Source of the DNA: Peiella sedimenti
Lineage (GTDB): Bacteria; Pseudomonadota; Alphaproteobacteria; Caulobacterales; Caulobacteraceae
Assembly: GCF_030504955.1 (NCBI RefSeq)
Contig: NZ_JAUKTR010000002.1
Span: forward strand, 248,001 to 312,000
DNA length: 64,000 bases
Direction of reading: 5' to 3'
The position numbers were made by a program, and so were the translations under genes. The notes beneath the pieces are model-generated. The model saw nothing but the letters and a program-made list of their open reading frames with translations. It made no database searches and was not told the DNA's origin. Numbering within the stretch: position 1 is the first letter of the stretch; every line of letters begins with the position of its first letter. Positions 55,105 to 62,816 of the stretch are shown in pieces.

Positions 55105-56121
55105 ATGTCTCAGCCCGCCCAAACCGGTATCCTGCCCTGTCAGTCCATCGAGGCCCTGATCGAACAGGGGGCCATCGCCTCGGCGACGCCCTGGGATGCG
55201 GACCAGGTCCAGCCCGCCAGCCTTGATCTGCGGCTTGGCCGGCGGGCCTGGCGGGTGCGCGCCTCGTTCCTGCCGGGCGCCCATCGCGTCGAGGACCGCG
55301 TCCGCGACGTGGCCATGCACCAGATCGACCTGTCGGGCGGCGCGGTGCTGGAGAAGGGTTGCGTCTACATCGCCGAACTCCAGGAGGGGCTGCGCCTGCC
55401 CAGCGGCGTTCAGGCCCGGGCCAACCCCAAGAGCTCCACCGGCCGGGTGGACGTTTTCGTTCGGCTTCTCACGGATCACGGAGGCCGCTTCGATGACGTG
55501 GCCGAGGGCTATTCGGGGCCGCTTTATCTCGAGATCGCACCCCAGACCTTCTCCGTCCTGGTGCGGCCGGGCACGCGCCTCAATCAGCTGCGGCTGAAGG
55601 CTGGCGAGCCGCCGGTCCTGGAAACCCGGGACGTGGGCGTCGATCTGACCGGCGACATCGTCGGCTTCCGGGGCCGCCGCCACGCGGGGGTCGTCGATCT
55701 GGACCATGTGGACGGCCACGATCCGCGGGATTTCTGGGAGCCGCTGACGGCGCGCCGGGGCGAGCTGCTGCTGGACCCCGGCGAGTTCTACATCCTGGCG
55801 TCGAAAGAAGCGGTCGAGATCCCCGTCGATCAGGCCGCCGAGATGACGCCGATCGACCCGTCCGTTGGCGAGTTCCGTGTCCACTACGCCGGCTTCTTCG
55901 ATCCCGGCTTCGGCACGGCCGAGGCGGGCGCGGTGGGCAGCCGGGGCGTGCTGGAGGTGCGCAGCCACGAAACGCCCTTCCTGCTGGAAGACGGGCAGAC
56001 TGTGGCGCGCCTGGTCTATCAGCCTCTCATCACGCGCCCGGCGCGCCTCTATGGCGAGGGCGGCAGCCATTACCAGCGCCAGGGCCTGAAACTCTCCAAG
56101 CACTTCCGCCCCTGGGGCTGA
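55105..56121 (+). CDS. 2'-deoxycytidine 5'-triphosphate deaminase, long alphaproteobacterial form
   Basis: A 338-residue protein with a dCTP deaminase/dUTPase fold. QVQPASLDLRLG at the start, ANPKSSTGRVDVFVRLLTD with the KSSxGR motif, and GYSGPLYLEIAPQTF all lie in the first half. A related second half (RGELLLDPGEFYILAS, GFFDPGFG, LVYQPL) gives about twice the usual Dcd length of 190, so it looks like an internally duplicated form. It should produce dUTP from dCTP for thymidylate synthesis. The 176-base gap after gcrA holds a possible hairpin but no gene. Confidence 0.88.
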   Translation: MSQPAQTGILPCQSIEALIEQGAIASATPWDADQVQPASLDLRLGRRAWRVRASFLPGAHRVEDRVRDVAMHQIDLSGGAVLEKGCVYIAELQEGLRLPSGVQARANPKSSTGRVDVFVRLLTDHGGRFDDVAEGYSGPLYLEIAPQTFSVLVRPGTRLNQLRLKAGEPPVLETRDVGVDLTGDIVGFRGRRHAGVVDLDHVDGHDPRDFWEPLTARRGELLLDPGEFYILASKEAVEIPVDQAAEMTPIDPSVGEFRVHYAGFFDPGFGTAEAGAVGSRGVLEVRSHETPFLLEDGQTVARLVYQPLITRPARLYGEGGSHYQRQGLKLSKHFRPWG

Positions 56122-56123
56122 GC

Positions 56124-56205
56124 GACAAGGTTCGTTGTCACTCTGACAAGGGCGCTTGACACGTCCTGGCCTGATAGGTAAAGGACCCTTGTCATATCGA
56201 CAAGG
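56124..56205 (+). promoter_or_regulatory. Promoter with an array of GACAA half-sites
   Basis: Five copies of the half-site GACAA/TTGTC cluster before the GTG at 56215. They occur as an inverted pair GACAAGGTTCGTTGTC (56124-56139), a single GACAAGG (56145-56151), and an inverted pair CCTTGTC-N5-GACAAGG (56187-56205). A -35-like TTGACA (56156-56161) with weak -10 sequences after it sits between the pairs. The HTH protein encoded by the second gene of this operon is the obvious candidate to bind here. Confidence 0.65.
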
Positions 56206-56214
56206 AAGCTTTCC

Positions 56215-56640
56215 GTGAGACGACTCGCACCACCCTGGACAAAGGCGCTGCTTATCGGCGGCCTAGGCTTCGCCCTGGGGGCCAGCCTCGCCATCTGGCC
56301 GGGCTGGTTCCGGAGCCTCGGCGCTGTCGGCGCGGGGCTGGTCATGGCCGCTCTTATGGCCGTGGTCCTCTACATCGGCCTCGTCTGGTGGCGCAGCGTC
56401 GATGAGGCCGCCCGTGAAGCGCACAAGTCCGCCTGGTTCTGGGGCGCCAACATCGCCCTGGCCCTCGGAGCCGTGTGGCTCGCCGTAGCCGTCACCAATC
56501 CAGACCTCCTGCCGTTGCCGGCGGGCGTCGAGGGCGAATCCGAGGCCGCGGCTTTCGCGTCCGGGGCCTTCGTGACCCTCATGGTCCAGGTGGTCGGCTA
56601 CGCCATCGCCTGGGCCATCTGGTGGTTGAGGAGGCGTTGA
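56215..56640 (+). CDS. Membrane protein, first gene of an HTH-regulated operon
   Basis: A 141-residue protein with four hydrophobic helices (about residues 10-28, 38-58, 74-93 and 112-136), GTG start at 56215 and an AGGAAG ribosome binding site. An HTH regulator and a second membrane protein follow with 2-base gaps. This arrangement (small membrane proteins plus an XRE-type regulator of about 65 residues) occurs widely in bacteria without a settled function. No catalytic motif is visible. Confidence 0.75.
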   Translation: MRRLAPPWTKALLIGGLGFALGASLAIWPGWFRSLGAVGAGLVMAALMAVVLYIGLVWWRSVDEAAREAHKSAWFWGANIALALGAVWLAVAVTNPDLLPLPAGVEGESEAAAFASGAFVTLMVQVVGYAIAWAIWWLRRR

Positions 56641-56642
56641 GC

Positions 56643-56837
56643 ATGGAGAACCGCCTTCGCGTGCTGCGCGCTGAACGCGGCTGGAGCCAGGCTGATCTGG
56701 CCGACCGGCTGGGGGTTTCGCGCCAGACCGTCAACGCCATCGAGACCGGCAAGTACGACCCGTCGCTGCCCTTGGCCTTCAAGCTCGGGCAGGTCTTTGA
56801 GCAACCCATCGAAGCCATTTTCTCGGCAGGAGCCTGA
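56643..56837 (+). CDS. Small XRE-family HTH regulator
   Basis: A 64-residue protein that is essentially one HTH_3 domain: LRVLRAERGWSQADLADRLG, then VSRQTVNAIETGKYDPSL (recognition helix) and PLAFKLGQVFEQPIEAIF. This is the YgzD/YozG-like class usually found beside small membrane proteins. It lies between two membrane-protein genes and probably binds the GACAA array at 56124-56205 to control its own operon. Confidence 0.88.
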   Translation: MENRLRVLRAERGWSQADLADRLGVSRQTVNAIETGKYDPSLPLAFKLGQVFEQPIEAIFSAGA

Positions 56838-56839
56838 TC

Positions 56840-57424
56840 ATGGATGAGCAAGCCACGGCGCGGCGAGAGCGCAACATCAAGGTCGCGACCGCCGCCGTCC
56901 TCGCTCTGGCGGGGGGCGCCACCGGGTTCGCCCTGGCAAGGGCGGGAATCGGCCTCAACCTGCCCTTCGAGGACGCCGCCGCCCTTTTCATGGCCGCCCT
57001 TCTGTTGGTCAGCGCCGCAGCCGCGCTGATCATGCTCGGCGTGCGCCCGGCCTCGATCCCCAAGGGTTGCGGTTTGCTTCAGACGGTGGTGCTGGCGCTC
57101 GCCGGCGTAATGTTTGCATTGCCGGTTGTGGCGTCGCCGCCGCTTTCGCCCGCCCTCGCCTTCGCCCTCGTGGCGGCGCTGCTGGCCGTGCAGAGCCTGG
57201 CGAACCTGATGCTCTGGCGGCGGGCCGACGAAATGCTGCGCCGGGTGATGTGGGAGACCTGCGCCGTCGCCTTCTGGGTGGGCCAGCTCGCCCTGTTTCT
57301 GTACGCCGCCGCCGCCCGCCTCGATCTCGTGGCCGAGGTGTCAGCCTGGACCCTGATGAGCGTCCTGATGGCGCTCTACATCCTCGCCTCGGCCGTCACC
57401 AGCGTCCGGCGCGGTCTGTCCTGA
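56840..57424 (+). CDS. Membrane protein, third gene of the HTH-regulated operon
   Basis: A 194-residue protein with six likely helices, from about residue 16 (VATAAVLALAGGATGFALA) to 166-186. An internal WRRADEMLRRVMWET sits in a cytoplasmic loop. It starts 2 bases after the HTH stop. No family function is recognised; together with the first gene it may form a membrane complex under HTH control. Confidence 0.75.
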   Translation: MDEQATARRERNIKVATAAVLALAGGATGFALARAGIGLNLPFEDAAALFMAALLLVSAAAALIMLGVRPASIPKGCGLLQTVVLALAGVMFALPVVASPPLSPALAFALVAALLAVQSLANLMLWRRADEMLRRVMWETCAVAFWVGQLALFLYAAAARLDLVAEVSAWTLMSVLMALYILASAVTSVRRGLS

Positions 57425-57455
57425 TCCAACCCCTCCCGAACCCTTGGAGACATCC

Positions 57456-58397
57456 ATGAGCCTTTCCTTCCAGTCCCTTACCGCCCGCCTGATGCGCGGC
57501 GCCGCCGGCGTGGCCCTCGGCCTCGGCCTGACCATCGCCGCCCTGCCTCAGCAGGCCCTGGCTTACGAAGCCGCCGCCGAAACGCCGGCCGCCGGCTCTG
57601 GGCCCGCCCTCTTCATCGTGCGCGACCACGACTCGACCATCTACCTGATGGGCACCGTCCACCTGATGCGCCCTGGCGACGACTGGGCCCGCCCGGAAAT
57701 TCGCCAGGCCTTCGACGCCTCGTCCGAGCTGTGGCTCGAGATCACCAACGTCGATGATCAGGCGGCCGCAGCGCCCCTCATCCAGCAGTACGGCCTGTCG
57801 CCGCAGACGCCGCTGTCCAGCCGCCTGTCGGCCGAGGAAAATGCGCGTCTGGCCCAGGTGGCGGGCGAGCTGGGCCTGACGCCCCAGGCGCTGGAGCCCA
57901 TGCGGCCCTGGCTGGCCGGCCTGCTCCTGACCAATCTCAGCCTGCAGAAGGTCGGGTTCGACCCGTCCCAGGGCATCGACATGGTCGTGCGCGGCTGGGC
58001 CCGCGAGGCGGACAAGCCCGTGCGCGGTCTGGAGCAGATGGAGGACCAGATCCGTCTCTTCGCCGAAATGCCCGAGGAGGCGCAGCTGGGCTTTCTGCGC
58101 CAGTCCATGGACAACGCCGAGGAGGGCGTAGCCCTGCTCGACCGCATGGCCGACGCCTGGCGTCGCGGCGATCATGAGACCCTCGACAGCGCCGCCCTGG
58201 CCGAGATGCGCCGCGACGAGCCGGCCTTTTACGCGGCCATGTTCACCGCGCGGAACGCCAACTGGGTGAACCAGATTCAGGAGATGCTCAGCGGCTCGGG
58301 CACCAGCTTCATCGCCGTGGGCGCCGGGCACCTGGCGGGCCCGGACAGTGTGCAGGCGATGCTTGAGCAGCGCGGCGTGACCGTCGAGCGCCGCTGA
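57456..58397 (+). CDS. TraB/GumN family protein, secreted
   Basis: A 313-residue protein with a signal peptide (hydrophobic residues 14-31, cleavage after QQALA). A TraB/GumN (PF01963-like) domain follows: FIVRDHDSTIYLMGTVHLM at the start, SSELWLEI, ARNANWV, and IAVGAGHLAGPDSV near the end. The conserved GTVH, NxxW and GxxH residues resemble TIKI/TraB putative metalloproteases. GGAG lies before the ATG. The substrate is unknown. It is followed by tRNA-Gly. Confidence 0.85.
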   Translation: MSLSFQSLTARLMRGAAGVALGLGLTIAALPQQALAYEAAAETPAAGSGPALFIVRDHDSTIYLMGTVHLMRPGDDWARPEIRQAFDASSELWLEITNVDDQAAAAPLIQQYGLSPQTPLSSRLSAEENARLAQVAGELGLTPQALEPMRPWLAGLLLTNLSLQKVGFDPSQGIDMVVRGWAREADKPVRGLEQMEDQIRLFAEMPEEAQLGFLRQSMDNAEEGVALLDRMADAWRRGDHETLDSAALAEMRRDEPAFYAAMFTARNANWVNQIQEMLSGSGTSFIAVGAGHLAGPDSVQAMLEQRGVTVERR

Positions 58398-58440
58398 TCC
58401 GGCTTGAGCGCGCATCGCCGCGCGGCTATGCGGAAGGGGC

Positions 58441-58515
58441 GCGGGTGTAGTTCAGAGGTAGAACGTCAGCTTCCCAAGCTGAATGTCAGGGGTTCGATTC
58501 CCCTCACCCGCTCCA
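58441..58515 (+). tRNA. tRNA-Gly (anticodon CCC)
   Basis: The acceptor stem GCGGGTG pairs with CACCCGC. The D-arm contains TTCAGAGGTAGAA and the anticodon stem TCAGC/GCTGA encloses the loop TTCCCAA, giving anticodon CCC. The T-arm is GGGGTTCGATTCCCC, and CCA is encoded (58513-58515). Confidence 0.97.
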
Positions 58516-58524
58516 GACAGTCAA

Positions 58525-58554
58525 AGGGCCGGAGGCGTCGCCGCCTCCGGCCCT
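58525..58554. terminator. Hairpin terminator between tRNA-Gly and the autotransporter
   Basis: AGGGCCGGAGGCG (58525-58537) pairs perfectly with CGCCTCCGGCCCT (58542-58554) around a 4-base loop, followed by TCTTCTT. It probably serves both the tRNA and the convergent autotransporter gene. Confidence 0.8.
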
Positions 58555-58577
58555 TCTTCTTGCCGATTGGATACCGC

Positions 58578-60380
58578 TTAGAAGCGCAGACCCATGCCGA
58601 TACGGGCCGTCTGGCTCTCCATGCCGTCGGCGTAGCGGCCGCGGTAGCCGATGGACCAGGTCCAGCCCTGGGCCACCTCGCCCTCGATGGCCAGGCCGAC
58701 GAAGGTCTGGCCGCCCTCGGCCTCCTCGATCATGTTGGTGATCGGCTGGGCCGTGTTGCCGGCGATGCGCACCCTCACCCCGTCGTCGTCGTAGGACAGG
58801 CTGTCGCGATAGCCCAGGTCGAACACGGCCGAGGCGCGCTCGCCCATGCCGGCGGTCAGGCGCACCGCCACCTCGCCCGAGGTCGCGGAGATCTCGCGGT
58901 CGTCGTACTGGTGCAGGGCGACGGCCGGGCCTTGTTCGGAATAGCCGTCGACGCTGGTGCGCACCCATGAGAGGCCGGCGCGCGGCGACACGGTCAGCCC
59001 GCCCATCGGCATGTTGAACCCGGCCTGGACCTTGGCGCCGAGGGTCGAGCCTTCGGTCCGGCCCTCGGTGACGATCGGCGCCAGGGCCGTAATGCGCTCG
59101 ATGCCGTCATAGGAGTCGCTCGACCAACCCGCGGCCGCATCGACGAACAGGCTGCCCGAGTTCCAGCCGCCGTAGACGTCGAAGCCGACGTTGGCGGCGT
59201 TGAAGCTGACCGGACCCACCTGCACGTCGCTGTCATCAGTGGTGAAGGCGACGCCGTAGCGCATGCCCGAGGCGCGGCGGCCCTCCACGGCGATGGTCAG
59301 GCCGGTGGTCTCGGTCTCGGCCTCGAACACGGGACCGCGCGCGTCGTAGTCCGCCATGTCGTGGTGCAGGTCGAACACCAGGGCCCAGCCCTCCGGTCCG
59401 AACTCCCGCGTGCTCAGGCGGTCCAGCGCGTCGTCCAGAGCTTCGGAGCGCCGGCGAAGGCCGGTCTCGCCCTGCAGCGTCGTCTGGGCGCCGTCGTCGC
59501 CGTAGTACAGGTAGCCGTCGGCCACCTGGGCCAGCAGGGCGTGACCCGCGGCGGTGGGGTGCACCCCATCCCAGAACAGATATCCGTCGGCGCCCGTGCA
59601 GACCGTCACGCCGTTGAAGCAGGCCTGGCTCACGTTCGTCAGGCCGAAGGCCGACGGCGCGGCCAGAAGCGTCTGATAGGCCCGGTCCACGTCCATATAG
59701 ATGACGTTGGTGTTCGGATGCGCCGCCGCCTGGGCCTGGGCTTGGGCGAAGAGGGCCGCGTTGAAGGCGCTGGTCGCCTGGACCACGATGCCCTGGGCCG
59801 CCAGGCCCGGGCCTGAGTTGAACTGCGGCGTCGCCCCCAGGTTCGGCAGGTTGGCCACGAGGATCGTGCCCGCCCCCGCGTTGGCCACGCTGTTGATGTG
59901 CGCACCCATGTTGGCGGCCGCCACCTGGGCAGAAGCGGAGATGGTGGCGAAGGGGTTGGCCGTGACCGAGGCGGGCCCGACGCCGCCGAAGATATCGTTG
60001 GCGCCGCCCCAGAGGATGACCAGGTCGCCGCCGCCTAGCGTGCCGCCCGAGCCGCCGTACATGGCGATCTGTTGGGCCAGGGTCGGAGTCAGGCCCCCGT
60101 TGGCCGTCCAGGCGCCGCCGAAGGCGAAACTGCGGCTGCCGCTGACGCCCGTGGCGCCGCCCACAGTGAAGCCCAGGCGCTCGATCCAGACCTGGCCGTT
60201 CGAGAAGCGGCCGCCGAAATAGGGCGGCGAGGGGGGCTGGTTCGCTGGGGGCAGGTTGCCCACGTCGGACAGGCTGTCGCCGAAGACGACGACGCGATCA
60301 TAGCTCTGGGCCTGAACGGCGCCGGCCATCAGGAGGGCCGCGCCCAGCGCAGCCATGGAAATGGAAGCCTTGAGCTTCAT
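58578..60380 (-). CDS. Autotransporter GDSL/SGNH esterase (EstA-like)
   Basis: A 600-residue type Va secreted protein. A signal peptide (to about VQAQ, residue 25) precedes an SGNH hydrolase passenger: block I VVFGDSLSDVGN with Ser36, block II Gly in FAFGGAW, block III LWGGANDIFGG, and block V FWDGVHPTAAGH with catalytic Asp and His. From about residue 310 the autotransporter beta-barrel follows, ending ARIGMGLRF with the C-terminal Phe. The intact tetrad suggests a surface lipase/esterase. It is transcribed alone, and a terminator lies just past its stop. Confidence 0.93.
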   Translation of the reverse strand: MKLKASISMAALGAALLMAGAVQAQSYDRVVVFGDSLSDVGNLPPANQPPSPPYFGGRFSNGQVWIERLGFTVGGATGVSGSRSFAFGGAWTANGGLTPTLAQQIAMYGGSGGTLGGGDLVILWGGANDIFGGVGPASVTANPFATISASAQVAAANMGAHINSVANAGAGTILVANLPNLGATPQFNSGPGLAAQGIVVQATSAFNAALFAQAQAQAAAHPNTNVIYMDVDRAYQTLLAAPSAFGLTNVSQACFNGVTVCTGADGYLFWDGVHPTAAGHALLAQVADGYLYYGDDGAQTTLQGETGLRRRSEALDDALDRLSTREFGPEGWALVFDLHHDMADYDARGPVFEAETETTGLTIAVEGRRASGMRYGVAFTTDDSDVQVGPVSFNAANVGFDVYGGWNSGSLFVDAAAGWSSDSYDGIERITALAPIVTEGRTEGSTLGAKVQAGFNMPMGGLTVSPRAGLSWVRTSVDGYSEQGPAVALHQYDDREISATSGEVAVRLTAGMGERASAVFDLGYRDSLSYDDDGVRVRIAGNTAQPITNMIEEAEGGQTFVGLAIEGEVAQGWTWSIGYRGRYADGMESQTARIGMGLRF

Positions 60381-60530
60381 ATGAGTGTCTCCCCCGCGCG
60401 GTTCAGTGAATAGCGACCGGCGTATGGGAGGACTGTGCGCCGTTCACCGCGCGATGCAAGATGCCGTAACGTAAGGTTTTTGTGGAATGCAGACGGTTTT
60501 CGGGCCGTTGCGGCGCACACGTCGCAGCGG

Positions 60531-61781
60531 CTAGAGCGCCTGGCCTTTCAGCAGGCGGGGGAGATCGCCCACCGCGCCGCCGGCTTCCTGCATGAAGAAC
60601 CGCCTCGCCGCCGGGAGGCTGTTGACCGCGGCCATGCCGAGGTTGCGGACGGTGCGGACCACCGGCTGATCGTTCGAAAAAAGGCGCTGGAACACGTCCA
60701 CGCCGCCGGCCAACACCGTGTTGTCGAAGCGCCGCCAGCGGGCATAGCGCTCCAGCACGGTCTCTGAACCGATGTCTTGACCCAGGCGATGCGCTTCGAC
60801 GAGCGTCTCCGCCAAAGCGGCCGCGTCCTTGAGGCCCAGGTTCAGACCCTGCCCGGCCAGCGGATGGATCACATGGGCGGCGTCGCCCATCAGGACCATC
60901 CGGGGCGCGCTCATGCGCTCGGCCAACTGCAGCGCCAGCGGATAGACGAAACGCGGTCCTGTGACCTCGACCCGGCCCAGAAACTCGCCAAAGCGGCGGA
61001 TCAGATGCGCTTCGAACGCCTCCGGGGAGGCCTGCGAAAGGCTGCGCGCCCTTGCGGGCGGCTCGGTCCAGACGAGGCTGGCCCGGTCCCCCGTCAGCGG
61101 CAGGATGGCCAGGGGGCCGTCCGGCATGAAGTATTCGTAGGCGACCCCCCCATGCGGCCGCTCCAGCTTCACCGTCGCCACAGCGCCCCAGTGCGGATAG
61201 GCCCAGCCGTTCACGCCAATTCCCGCGGCCTGCCGTACGGTCGAGGCGCGGCCGTCGGCGCCGACGATCACCGAGCCTCGCAGCACACGTCCGTCGCTCA
61301 GCTCCGCCAGCACGGCGCCGCCCTCACGCCGCACAGCCTTCAGCCCAGCTGGCGCGAATATGCGAACCGACGAGTCCAGCAGGGCCTGGCCGACGGCCTT
61401 ACGGATCCAGCGGTTTTCGACCATGTAGCCCAGCGGCTCGCCTGCGGCCCGGTCGGCGATCTCCTCGGCGTCGAAACGAAGAAAGGCCGGGTGCTGGGGC
61501 CGCGCGCCCGCGCCGGGACGGCTGCCCTCCGTCACCAGGATGCGGCGGATCGGACAGACCGCGCCGTCCAGGAAACGCTCCACACCCAGGGCGCGCCACT
61601 GACGGAACGACGAGTAAGCGATGGCCGAGGCGCGGCCGTCGAAGCTCTCCTCCACTTGGTCGGCAAGGGGCAGCGGATCGATGGCCGCCACCTTCAGGCC
61701 GCCCTGCGCGGCCCCCAGCGCGAAGGTGGCGCCGGCCATGCCGGCCCCAGCCACGATGACGTCGAAGGCTTCGTCGCTCAT
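60531..61781 (-). CDS. UbiH/COQ6-family FAD-dependent hydroxylase
   Basis: A 416-residue flavoprotein monooxygenase. GAGMAGATFALGAAQGG binds FAD, FDGRASAIAY and GADGRASTVR are the middle motifs, and MGDAAHVIHPLAGQGLNLGLKD contains the GD motif and the UbiH-family signature. It should hydroxylate the ubiquinone ring; which position (UbiH, UbiI, UbiF or alphaproteobacterial UbiL/M) cannot be told by eye. It follows the lysis-like cassette on the same strand with 40 bases between. Confidence 0.9.
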   Translation of the reverse strand: MSDEAFDVIVAGAGMAGATFALGAAQGGLKVAAIDPLPLADQVEESFDGRASAIAYSSFRQWRALGVERFLDGAVCPIRRILVTEGSRPGAGARPQHPAFLRFDAEEIADRAAGEPLGYMVENRWIRKAVGQALLDSSVRIFAPAGLKAVRREGGAVLAELSDGRVLRGSVIVGADGRASTVRQAAGIGVNGWAYPHWGAVATVKLERPHGGVAYEYFMPDGPLAILPLTGDRASLVWTEPPARARSLSQASPEAFEAHLIRRFGEFLGRVEVTGPRFVYPLALQLAERMSAPRMVLMGDAAHVIHPLAGQGLNLGLKDAAALAETLVEAHRLGQDIGSETVLERYARWRRFDNTVLAGGVDVFQRLFSNDQPVVRTVRNLGMAAVNSLPAARRFFMQEAGGAVGDLPRLLKGQAL

Positions 61782-61821
61782 GCCCGGCTAGATGCGCCCG
61801 GCGGAGGCGGGCGTAAAGAGG

Positions 61822-62361
61822 CTACTCCGCCGCCTGGTCCGCGACCCATGCCTGCAGCCGCGTCAGGCGGTCGGCGACGGCGTGGCAGGCGCCGTAGTTT
61901 TCGACGACCGTCGCGGCGAGGGCAGAAGACTCAAGGCCTGAGGCGGCGTCATCAGAACGGCCGGCGGGGTCGGGTAAGGGGGAGGACAGACCCTGGGCCG
62001 CGGCGTCGTGCAGGCGCACAAGGCCCACAGGCACAGGGCAATGATCAGGGTCGCTGGACGGAGCATGGCTCTCCACCTGCTGGCTGAGTGAACGGGAGGC
62101 GGCGGCGATGCGGCGCTCGGCGGCCAGGGCCGCGCGGTCGGAATCCACATTGATCAATCGCTGTCGCTCGATGATTTCGGCGACCTGTCTGGCTTCAGCG
62201 ACGCGGGCGTCGGCCAATTCCCGGGCCCGCGCGGCTTCGGCGCGGCCGGCATCCGCCTTCAGTCTGTCCACGCGCCAGGTCTGCGCGCCTGCGGCCAGGG
62301 TCGCCGCCACGGCCCAGGCGAGCAGGCCGCGGGCCGCCAGGTTGCTGAACAGGCGGGTCAC
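61822..62361 (-). CDS. Rz-like inner-membrane spanin subunit
   Basis: A 179-residue type II membrane protein. An N-terminal helix (about residues 10-27) is followed by a long charged coiled-coil (30-95; RVDRLKADAGRAEAARAREL onwards). A C-terminal part with CPVPVGLVRLHDAAAQG and NYGACHAVADRLTRLQAW matches phage Rz i-spanins. GTG start at 62361 overlaps the stop of the holin-like gene. A second frame inside it encodes an Rz1-like lipoprotein, the classic embedded spanin arrangement. No endolysin is adjacent. Confidence 0.78.
   Translation of the reverse strand: MTRLFSNLAARGLLAWAVAATLAAGAQTWRVDRLKADAGRAEAARARELADARVAEARQVAEIIERQRLINVDSDRAALAAERRIAAASRSLSQQVESHAPSSDPDHCPVPVGLVRLHDAAAQGLSSPLPDPAGRSDDAASGLESSALAATVVENYGACHAVADRLTRLQAWVADQAAE
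61863..62066 (-). CDS. Rz1-like outer-membrane spanin lipoprotein, embedded in Rz
   Basis: A 67-residue ORF in a different frame, wholly inside the Rz gene. MLRPATLIIALCLWALCAC is a lipoprotein signal with lipobox LCAC (Cys19). It is followed by a short Pro-rich mature part, RVCPPPYPTPPAVLMTPP, very like lambdoid Rz1 (a Cys, a proline run, then a hydrophobic residue and PP). Embedding in Rz with a lipobox and proline-rich tail is the diagnostic o-spanin architecture. The start is ATG at 62066. Confidence 0.72.
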   Translation of the reverse strand: MLRPATLIIALCLWALCACTTPRPRVCPPPYPTPPAVLMTPPQALSLLPSPRRSSKTTAPATPSPTA

Positions 62362-62552
62362 TGCTCAGGCTCCCGCGACGGGAAGATCCAGCGCACAGCG
62401 TCGCGCGCGATCAGCAACAGGCCGCTGGTCAGGCCCACCAGCAGCTCGCGGTTCTCCGGCGGTACGCGGAACCAGGCGAAGGTGCCGATACACAGCACCA
62501 GCGCCCCGACGATCAGCGCGGCCAGGCCATAGCGCAGAGGGGCTTCTTTCAC
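62358..62552 (-). CDS. Holin-like small membrane protein
   Basis: A 64-residue protein with two hydrophobic helices (about residues 8-27 and 38-57), a short loop FRVPPENREL, and a charged tail RWIFPSREPEQ. GTG start at 62552 with GGAGG 8-9 bases upstream. Its stop overlaps the Rz start (GTGA). Size, topology and order (holin, then Rz/Rz1) are those of phage lysis cassettes, but no holin-specific motif exists, so the call rests mainly on context. Confidence 0.6.
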   Translation of the reverse strand: MKEAPLRYGLAALIVGALVLCIGTFAWFRVPPENRELLVGLTSGLLLIARDAVRWIFPSREPEQ

Positions 62553-62816
62553 GGGACGGTCCTCCAGAGTTCCAGGAGGACAGTGTGGGGCGCCGTGAGA
62601 GGGCGGGGATAAGTGGGGTGTCCCGCAGTCCTCGTAAGCGAGGAGATCAACCCATTCATCGCTTGGCGGCGATCCTCCCGGACGGCCGGATCGGCTTTGC
62701 TCCACCGTGACATCAGTGGGGAAGAATGGGTGCGCATCCCGTCCCCCTCACCCGTGGTGAACGGCCTGTTAACCGCCCTGGCGCAGGGATGGAGGCTGGC
62801 TTTCGGGGAACCCTCC

